Shown here piece after piece: positions 58,383 to 64,000 of a stretch of 64,000 nucleotides of DNA; within the stretch, counting starts at the first letter, position 1; every line of letters begins with the position of its first letter. The notes under the pieces are model-generated. The model did no database searches, had not been told where the DNA came from, and worked only from the letters and a program-made list of their open reading frames with translations. A program made the translations under genes and the position numbers. This stretch comes from Algimonas arctica (GTDB lineage Bacteria; Pseudomonadota; Alphaproteobacteria; Caulobacterales; Maricaulaceae): the NCBI RefSeq assembly GCF_014652695.1, contig NZ_BMZH01000004.1, positions 212,674 to 276,673 on the forward strand, read 5' to 3'.

Positions 58383-58577
58383 GACACACTCCAAAGTAAT
58401 TTTGAACGAGCACAGCTCGCCTTGCGGAAATCCGATGTGGGGATTCGGGTCTTCATTACAAGCAATCGGCCGCCGCGCCATGCCCCCTGATCATCACACG
58501 CAAATTGCCGTCCGCACATGGTCGATGGACCCTACCGGACGATTGACGTTTCAATAGGCTTTCGTCACACTCTGCCC

Positions 58578-59384
58578 ATGCAAGCTGCTCATGACTTCCA
58601 AGACGAATGCAACGCCATTAATGCCTTGCTGGCTGACCTCTCCCCCGCAGATTTTAACCGTGAAACGGCGTTTAAAGGGTGGACGATTGGCGAAATCATT
58701 GAACATTTGCACCTGTTTAACATTGCCGCGGATGATGCCCTTAAGGGAGATGACGCCTTCGCGGCCTTTTGTACGAAAATCCTGCCCGATATGGCCAAAG
58801 GGCATCGACCGTTACAGCGCGCTTGGTTTGGCGAGACGCCCGCTTCAGACACGTATGCCGCGTGGCGTGAATTTTATCCCGAGATGACCCGTCGTTTCTC
58901 AGCCGCAGATCCAGACGCCCGCACGAAATGGTTTGGCCCGGACATGTCCGTCCGCTCCTGCATCATCGCGCGGCAAATGGAACATTGGGCACACGCGCAA
59001 GCCATTTATGACGCGCTCGGCGTAGAGCGCGTTAATGCGGATCGCTTGAAAAACGTCGCCCATATTGGCGTCACGACCTATAGCTGGAGCTTTAAGGTCA
59101 ACAGCGTGGCCCCGCCGAAACCCAAACCCTATGTCCGGCTCATTGCGCCCAGCGGGGGTGTTTGGGAATGGAATGAGCCGCAGGACGACAACCGCATTGA
59201 CGGCCCGGCGGAGGACTTCTGTCAGGTCGTGACCCAGTGCCGGAATATTGGCGATGCCGACATCGCCCTCAAAGCTACGGGTGATACTGCGGAACACTGG
59301 ATGCGGATCGCACAATGTTTCGCCGGCCCACCGGAAACGCCTCCCGCCGTCGGGACGCGCACAAAAACTAAGGTCGCCCCATGA
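58578..59384 (+). CDS. TIGR03084-like DinB-fold protein
   Basis: A 268-residue protein with an N-terminal DinB/maleylpyruvate isomerase-like helical bundle. Candidate metal histidines lie in WTIGEIIEHLHLFN and ARQMEHWAHAQAIYDALG, matching the TIGR03084 family as I remember it. The C-terminal half carries a beta domain (VRLIAPSGGVWEWNEPQDD) similar to SCP2-like folds. Function unknown; such proteins often accompany acyl-CoA enzymes. First gene of a five-gene operon; its end overlaps the next by four bases. Confidence 0.75.
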   Translation: MQAAHDFQDECNAINALLADLSPADFNRETAFKGWTIGEIIEHLHLFNIAADDALKGDDAFAAFCTKILPDMAKGHRPLQRAWFGETPASDTYAAWREFYPEMTRRFSAADPDARTKWFGPDMSVRSCIIARQMEHWAHAQAIYDALGVERVNADRLKNVAHIGVTTYSWSFKVNSVAPPKPKPYVRLIAPSGGVWEWNEPQDDNRIDGPAEDFCQVVTQCRNIGDADIALKATGDTAEHWMRIAQCFAGPPETPPAVGTRTKTKVAP

Positions 59385-60367
59385 AAGCTCTTCGCGTTCA
59401 CGCCTTCCAAGACTATCGAAAGAACAGTGTTGAAACTGTAAGCGCTGACCCGATGAAGCCCGGCCATGTCCGGGTTGCAATCAAAGCCGCTGGAATTAAT
59501 TTCCCTGATATCTTGATGATTGAAGGCAAATACCAAGTGCGCCCCCCCTTCCCCTTTATCCCCGGCGGAGAAGCGGCAGGGATTATCACTGAGGTCGCGG
59601 ACGATATCTCTCACCTCGCCGTGGGCGACCGCGTCGCCTATCTCGGACAATCGGGAGCGTTCGCAACAGAGGTTGTTGCGCCTGCGCCGTTAGTCGGCCC
59701 CATCGGAGACCTCCCCTTTGATATCGCAGCAGGCCTCGTCCTGACCTACGGGACTTCGCTTTATGCCTTGAAACAGCGAGCTCAATTACAAGCCGGCGAA
59801 ACGCTTGTTGTCTTAGGGGCCGCAGGCGGTGTCGGCCTTGCTGCCGTACAGCTTGGCAAAGCGATGGGCGCACGCGTTATTGCCTGTGCCAGCACGGATG
59901 AAAAATTAGCGGTTTGCCGCGCGAACGGGGCCGATGAAACTATCAACTATTCCGGCGACACGGACCTAAAATCCGCCATCAAAGCGATGGGCGGCGCAGA
60001 TGTGATCTATGATCCCGTCGGTGACAAATTTGCCGAGCCCGCTATGCGCGCCATGAATTGGGGCGGTCGTTACCTCGTCATCGGTTTTGCCGCAGGCGAT
60101 ATTCCGGCCATCCCGCTCAATCTTGCTTTGCTAAAGTCCATCGATATTCGCGGCGTGTTCTGGGGTGCCTGGACCCAACGCGAGCCGAAGGAACATAGCA
60201 AAAATGTTGGCGAGTTGATGGCCATGCTAAAGGACGGCACAATCACACCCCATATTTCCGGTCATTACCCATTGGACGATTTCGCCGATGCGTTTGACGC
60301 GCTGACCCAACGCCGTGCGATGGGGAAAGTTATTCTGACCATGACTGACCTTGAGACGGAGACCTGA
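59381..60367 (+). CDS. NADPH:quinone oxidoreductase-like dehydrogenase (MDR family)
   Basis: A 328-residue medium-chain reductase. N-terminal GroES-like domain (INFPDILMIEGKYQVRPP, FIPGGEAAGIITEV) and a Rossmann domain with LVVLGAAGGVGLAAVQLG. The structural and catalytic zinc cysteines are absent, so it is QOR-like, reducing quinones, enones or enoyl-CoA. Coupled by overlap to the TIGR03084-like gene and two bases before the iron alcohol dehydrogenase gene. Confidence 0.9.
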   Translation: MKALRVHAFQDYRKNSVETVSADPMKPGHVRVAIKAAGINFPDILMIEGKYQVRPPFPFIPGGEAAGIITEVADDISHLAVGDRVAYLGQSGAFATEVVAPAPLVGPIGDLPFDIAAGLVLTYGTSLYALKQRAQLQAGETLVVLGAAGGVGLAAVQLGKAMGARVIACASTDEKLAVCRANGADETINYSGDTDLKSAIKAMGGADVIYDPVGDKFAEPAMRAMNWGGRYLVIGFAAGDIPAIPLNLALLKSIDIRGVFWGAWTQREPKEHSKNVGELMAMLKDGTITPHISGHYPLDDFADAFDALTQRRAMGKVILTMTDLETET

Positions 60368-60369
60368 GC

Positions 60370-61506
60370 ATGCAAAGTTTCAAGACCGTCTCTGACATTC
60401 GCATCGAGGCGGGTGGCACGGCCAAGCTGGATGCCCATGTCGCGGGACTGTCCCGCAACAAGAAAATTGCGATCATCACAGACAAAGGCGTACGCAGTCT
60501 CGGGCTCATGGACGCTGGCGTCGCGGCACTGCGAGATGCAGGCTATGAGGTAATGATCTTTGACGATGTCGTCGCCGACCCACCTGAAGACGTCGTTATT
60601 GCAGGGGCTGAAACGGTCAAGCAATTCGGCGCGGGACTTGTCATCGGGTTTGGCGGTGGATCACCGATGGACACGGCGAAAGTTATCGCTTTTCTCGCCG
60701 ATAATGACGTCACCTTACCGCAAATTTACGGCGTCGATGTCGCGCAGGGTTCACGCCTGCCACTGGTCCTGATTCCGACGACGTCTGGCACGGGCAGTGA
60801 AGTCACCAACGTTGCAATTATCACGACAGGAGAAGGATCAAAGAACGCGGTTGTCTCCGACCCGCTCTATGCTGACCGGGTGCTGCTGGATGCGAGCTTA
60901 ACGCTCGGCCTGCCCGCTCATATCACGGCGGCGACGGGCATCGACGCAATGGTCCACGCGATTGAAGCCTACACGTCTGTGCACCGCAAAAATCCGATCA
61001 GCGACGCAATGGGTCTCTCCGCCTTGCGTAAGCTCACCCGCGCCATCGGCCGAGCTGTGAACACGCCTGACGATGTGGACGCGCGCAATGATATGTTGAT
61101 CGGCGCCATGCTGGCGGGACAAGCTTTTTCAAATGCGCCCGTTGGCGCGGTGCATGGCCTCGCCTACCCGCTGGGAGGGTTTTTCCATGTTCCACACGGT
61201 CTCTCCAATTCGCTTGTCATGGTCGAAGTTATGAAATTCAATGCCCAAGAAGATCGCGCCAAACGGTGGTATGGCGAGATTGCCTCCGACCTTGGGGTTG
61301 GACAGACACCCGCGGCTTTGATCGACGAAATTTTGCGGTTGCAAGATGAGACAAAAGTCCAGCGCCGTCTCCGCGACGTGAATATCACATCTAATGACAT
61401 TCCCATGATGGCGGATGACGCAATCCTAAAAGACCGCGTCCTGCGCAATAATCCGCGCGAGATGACCCACGCCGATATCGTTAAAATTTACGAGACGATC
61501 GCGTGA
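60370..61506 (+). CDS. Iron-containing alcohol dehydrogenase
   Basis: A group III NAD-dependent alcohol dehydrogenase, 378 residues. The nucleotide site is GFGGGSPMDTAKVIAFLA, PTTSGTGSEVTNVAIIT follows, and the metal-binding histidines lie in MVHAIEAYTS, VHGLAYPLGGFFHVPHGLSN. Substrate unknown. It lies between a quinone-oxidoreductase-like and a thioesterase gene, overlapping the latter by four bases. Confidence 0.9.
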   Translation: MQSFKTVSDIRIEAGGTAKLDAHVAGLSRNKKIAIITDKGVRSLGLMDAGVAALRDAGYEVMIFDDVVADPPEDVVIAGAETVKQFGAGLVIGFGGGSPMDTAKVIAFLADNDVTLPQIYGVDVAQGSRLPLVLIPTTSGTGSEVTNVAIITTGEGSKNAVVSDPLYADRVLLDASLTLGLPAHITAATGIDAMVHAIEAYTSVHRKNPISDAMGLSALRKLTRAIGRAVNTPDDVDARNDMLIGAMLAGQAFSNAPVGAVHGLAYPLGGFFHVPHGLSNSLVMVEVMKFNAQEDRAKRWYGEIASDLGVGQTPAALIDEILRLQDETKVQRRLRDVNITSNDIPMMADDAILKDRVLRNNPREMTHADIVKIYETIA

Positions 61507-61931
61507 GGCTGCAACCCGACACCCTTACTGATTACGCCTATTCGCTCGAGCTACCGACACGGTGGAACGACAATGACGTTTACGGTCATATCAATAATGC
61601 GGTTTATTACGAATATTTCGATACGGTCGTAAATCGCTGGTTGATTGAAAATGGTATTCTTACAATCGGTGAAAGCGACACTATTGGCCTCGTTGTCGAA
61701 ACCGGCTGCGCCTATTTTGCCCCGCTCACATTCCCAGAGCCTATCAAGGCTGCTCTGCGCGTCAGTAAAATTGGTGGCAGCTCTGTGCGCTATGAAATCG
61801 GTCTGTTTGGCCAAGGGAAAGCCGCCGCCGCGCGCGGCCACTTCGTCCATGTCTATGTCGATGAAAAAACCCGGCGGCCTGTGCCAATTTCTGATAAAAT
61901 GCGAACCAAGCTTGAGGAAATCGTGCGATGA
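61503..61931 (+). CDS. Acyl-CoA thioesterase, 4HBT hotdog fold
   Basis: A 142-residue YbgC-like thioesterase. The active-site block is RWNDNDVYGHINNAVYYEYF, with Asp and His in the usual places, and SVRYEIGLFGQGKAAARGHF follows. Hydrolyses an acyl-CoA to free acid and CoA in the cytoplasm. The GTG start overlaps the dehydrogenase stop by four bases; its end overlaps the HD-domain gene likewise. Confidence 0.88.
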   Translation: MRLQPDTLTDYAYSLELPTRWNDNDVYGHINNAVYYEYFDTVVNRWLIENGILTIGESDTIGLVVETGCAYFAPLTFPEPIKAALRVSKIGGSSVRYEIGLFGQGKAAAARGHFVHVYVDEKTRRPVPISDKMRTKLEEIVR

Positions 61932-62539
61932 AAGTTGATATGGACGTCATGGATGATGTGATGAAAATGGACCCGTCGACGACGGGAGAACAGGCCACAT
62001 TTACCCGCATGCAAGAGGGCTCACTTGATGATTGGAAGATCATCGGCGCCGCCCATAAGCAAGAGTTCGGTAAAACGGCCGACCGTTTCATCGGCATGTT
62101 GCGCCAACTCGAAGACGCAACACTTGGCTTCGCCTGTGATCAACTTCAACATTCGCTGATGTGCGGGACATTGGCTCGCCGTGCGGGCGCTTCAACAGAA
62201 CATATCGTTATCGCGCTTTGCCACGACATCGCCAAAGTCATCAATGTGCCCAATCACGGCCCCATCGCGGCGGAAATGATGCGTCCTTACATTAGTGAAG
62301 ACAGCTACCACGTGATTTACAATCACCAAGCCTTTCAGGGCGAACATTACTACCAATATCTCGGCGCACCCACCGACCTGCGCAAACAATGGAAAGACGA
62401 GAGCTGGTATCCCCTCGCCGTTAAATTGGTTGATGAATGGGACGCCCCCGCGTTTGATCCTGATTTTGAGGTCGATAGTTTAGACAGCTTCGTCCCGCTT
62501 ATGCGCGAAGTCTTTCACGACAGCCCTAGACCTTTGTAA
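61928..62539 (+). CDS. HD-domain protein, possibly an HDO-type mixed-valent diiron oxygenase
   Basis: A 203-residue HD protein with metal ligands at His 75 (DQLQHSLMCG), His 99-Asp 100 (ALCHDIAKV), His 110 (NHGPIAAEMM), His 133 (YNHQAFQG) and Asp 172. The last part, LVDEWDAPAFDPDF with LDSFVPLMREV, recalls the C-terminal block of PhnZ/TmpB, which are HD-fold oxygenases rather than phosphohydrolases. Either activity is possible. No phosphonate genes adjoin it. Last gene of the operon. Confidence 0.7.
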   Translation: MKVDMDVMDDVMKMDPSTTGEQATFTRMQEGSLDDWKIIGAAHKQEFGKTADRFIGMLRQLEDATLGFACDQLQHSLMCGTLARRAGASTEHIVIALCHDIAKVINVPNHGPIAAEMMRPYISEDSYHVIYNHQAFQGEHYYQYLGAPTDLRKQWKDESWYPLAVKLVDEWDAPAFDPDFEVDSLDSFVPLMREVFHDSPRPL

Positions 62540-62622
62540 CACGCCGAAAAATCAGGGATATTTCTCGCATTCGCCCAAGAGCCTAAAATTTTGATCGGCT
62601 TTGATGTTCATTTCGTCGGGAA

Positions 62623-62650
62623 TTGACTTTGGGTTAATTCCTGTTAATCT
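62623..62650 (+). promoter_or_regulatory. Candidate promoter of the small membrane protein gene
   Basis: TTGACT (62623-62628), 16-base spacer, TAATCT (62645-62650), 53 bases before the TTG start at 62704. Confidence 0.45.
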
Positions 62651-62703
62651 TTAGGTGTCTGACGCACAAAAAATACGCGCAGATTCATATAAAGGGGAAT
62701 ATC

Positions 62704-63024
62704 TTGTCTATCGCTAAAATTATTTGGCTTGTGAGCGTACTCGCTGCCGTCGCCTTAAGTTTCGTAATCACCGGATATAATCCGGCTATTCTTGCTGTCC
62801 TCGGATTAGCGAGTGGCTGGTTCTTAGATGGAGATCACCGACGTGGCGTTATTATTGCGGCCGTATTCTTAATGGTCGGCGGTGCCGCATCATTGAACGG
62901 CATTCCGGCTATTGGCGTACATCTTGGGGCTATTCTCGTCAGCCTTGGCGCTGTGTTTGCCGCAGCCTCCGTGATGGCAATTGTTCGGACATTGGTCGAA
63001 CGGATTATGCCGTCAAAAACATAG
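62704..63024 (+). CDS. Small integral membrane protein, unknown
   Basis: 106 residues with three or four hydrophobic segments (IIWLVSVLAAVALSFVI, AILAVLGLASGWFL, VIIAAVFLMVGGAA, GAILVSLGAVFAAASVMAIV) and few charges. The TTG start is supported by AAGGGGAA six bases upstream. It has its own promoter candidate and a strong terminator, so it is a single-gene unit. No family recognised. Confidence 0.65.
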   Translation: MSIAKIIWLVSVLAAVALSFVITGYNPAILAVLGLASGWFLDGDHRRGVIIAAVFLMVGGAASLNGIPAIGVHLGAILVSLGAVFAAASVMAIVRTLVERIMPSKT

Positions 63025-63101
63025 CCCGCAATTGCAGGCTTACAATGTTGCGTTTCTGTTTGGGTCATATCCGGTAAGAAACGTGGACAAGACTAATCAG
63101 A

Positions 63102-63136
63102 GAGGGCCGGCCTGTTTTACAGGTCGGCCCTTTTTA
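63102..63136 (+). terminator. Strong rho-independent terminator
   Basis: GGGCCGGCCTG-TTTTA-CAGGTCGGCCC stem of 11 bp with one G-T pair, followed by TTTTT. It ends the small membrane protein transcript. Confidence 0.92.
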
Positions 63137-63192
63137 CGTTTTACGCCAATCTTCTTATGGATTCATCAATATAGGTCGCTCCATAAATCCAC

Positions 63193-63204
63193 TTAAACGT
63201 TTAA
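63193..63204. repeat. Perfect 12-bp palindrome
   Basis: TTAAACGTTTAA in the AT-rich region, 178 bases before the vWA gene. Operator-like, but palindromes of this composition are easy to get by chance in AT-rich DNA. Confidence 0.35.
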
Positions 63205-63381
63205 TTTATGAAAATGTAGTTATTAGTTGTATAATTGCTATTATATGTTAAGACATCTCCATGGGCGCGACCTTTTGCAGCCATGACAATTGAAATTAAA
63301 ATATTGATTTCTCGAACTCAAAGGCATCCCCTTTATTCGAATGTCCGCTGAAACTCGCCTTGCAAAAACAAGGAGTAAGCC

Positions 63382-63930
63382 ATGACGGATTTCGCGAATG
63401 TCGTTCCCATAATCGATACCTCAAACAGTATGACCATTAATGGCTATGTCGCCATTACGAAAAGATCGAGCAAAGCGTTTGTTTCATATGCCCAACCCGG
63501 TGATGGGCTTGCCGTCGTAAACTATGATTCCACAGCAAGAACGACCTATTCCGCAGGATCATCGCTCGCGACAGTTGATCAAAATTTAAGCCAAGCTATC
63601 GCGGCCGCCAACGCCATTGAAGCGCTAACGTTTACAGGCAGTGCAACAGCGATTGGGAGCGGATTAATTGCCGCCGCGACTTTTCTAGATCCGGCCACGA
63701 CCCCAAAGGCCATGATTTTATTATCTGATGGCTACCAAAACACGGGTCCAGCCCCGTTGGATAACCTGCCGTCCTACCCTGTTTACAGCTGCGCCATGGG
63801 CCCCAATGCCGACATCGCGCTTATGCAACAAATCGCCACCCAGACAGGCGGCGTGTATTACAATGCGCCTTACCCTTCGACCATGATGTTTATTTATTGT
63901 CTGACGTCAGCGCTCATGGCACAGATTTGA
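63382..63930 (+). CDS. Von Willebrand factor A domain protein
   Basis: A 182-residue protein that is a single vWA domain. The MIDAS metal site is complete: Asp 12-Ser 14-Ser 16 in IIDTSNSM, Thr 89 in GSATAIGSGL, Asp 116 in LLSDGYQNTG. No signal peptide or membrane anchor is visible. Starts behind AAGGAG. Such domains mediate metal-dependent protein contacts; partners are unknown. Another gene appears to begin 50 bases downstream. Confidence 0.85.
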   Translation: MTDFANVVPIIDTSNSMTINGYVAITKRSSKAFVSYAQPGDGLAVVNYDSTARTTYSAGSSLATVDQNLSQAIAAANAIEALTFTGSATAIGSGLIAAATFLDPATTPKAMILLSDGYQNTGPAPLDNLPSYPVYSCAMGPNADIALMQQIATQTGGVYYNAPYPSTMMFIYCLTSALMAQI

Positions 63931-63979
63931 GCCTGGGCTAAGAGAGACTTTGCTCACCTCCATCCTTATGGAGTGAAGC

Positions 63980-64000
63980 ATGAGACAGACTAAAACAACG
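63980..64000 (+). CDS. Start of a further gene, cut by the window edge
   Basis: An ATG at 63980 preceded by GGAG at seven bases opens a frame (MRQTKTT) that runs off the window. Its position after the vWA gene suggests a shared transcript. Too little is visible to say more. Confidence 0.4.

Larger units (their letters stand above)
63025..63381. other. AT-rich intergenic region before the vWA gene
   Basis: 357 bases. After the terminator at 63102-63136 the sequence becomes distinctly AT-rich (63140-63350), unlike the rest of the window. It holds the palindrome TTAAACGTTTAA (63193-63204) and an AAGGAG ribosome binding site at 63369-63374. No gene seen. Confidence 0.6.

Noticed and set aside
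62634..62647. TTAA-N6-TTAA as a CtrA site before the small membrane protein gene
   Set aside because: Spacing is six, not seven, and the bases are better explained by a -10 element.

Overview
The window reads as a chromosomal segment of a dimorphic, Caulobacter-like alphaproteobacterium, most likely a marine member of the Maricaulales/Hyphomonadaceae group. The evidence is a clear CtrA, a DivL with tyrosine where a histidine kinase has histidine, a ChvI/ChvG pair next to PTS(Ntr)-type HPr and EIIA genes, two large TonB-dependent receptors, and the core order rpoZ-relA and smpB-dapA-slt. Genes are tightly packed, with many 1-14 base overlaps. I see no tRNA, rRNA, CRISPR, insertion sequence or prophage.

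Layout: 1-8.9 kb (minus strand) carries relA/spoT (cut by the left edge), rpoZ, divL, then a run transcribed as EIIA-HPr-TonB-like lipoprotein-manC-glmM. 8.9-12.0 kb has chvI-chvG and a small secreted protein. 12.5-17.0 kb has rsmE and gshA with a flavin monooxygenase and an SDR lying between them. 17-25.2 kb is housekeeping: purU, folK, a NYN nuclease-like gene overlapping a uracil-DNA glycosylase gene, smpB, dapA, slt, mdh. 25.5-28 kb is a four-gene envelope-like cluster (DUF350, serine protease, extensin-like, TerB-like), followed by a CDF metal exporter and a GNAT-like gene.

30.3-38.2 kb is the most coherent catabolic module: TonB-dependent receptor, aldehyde dehydrogenase, GMC alcohol dehydrogenase and a secreted SdsA-type alkyl sulfatase. 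Together these could take an alkyl sulfate to alcohol, aldehyde and acid. 38.5-40.4 kb has a divergent tryptophan-2,3-dioxygenase-like gene next to a divergent kynureninase-like gene. 40.4-48.8 kb (minus) is a tripartite RND efflux operon ending in an M13 metallopeptidase gene. 49-53.4 kb has phoR, phoU and phoB without pst genes, then a FliJ-like gene divergent from ctrA. 53.5-58.4 kb has a second TonB receptor, rmuC with a small coupled gene, and recR. 58.5-62.5 kb is a five-gene overlapping operon (TIGR03084-like, quinone oxidoreductase-like, iron alcohol dehydrogenase, thioesterase, HD-domain protein). The right end holds a small membrane protein, a von Willebrand A domain protein and the first codons of another gene.

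The best candidates for new biology are the alkyl sulfatase module, the TDO/kynureninase-like pair, the HD-domain operon, the ChvIG-PTS locus that lacks hprK, and an RND adaptor with extra membrane segments. All functional assignments come from reading translated sequence against remembered family motifs; no database search was run.
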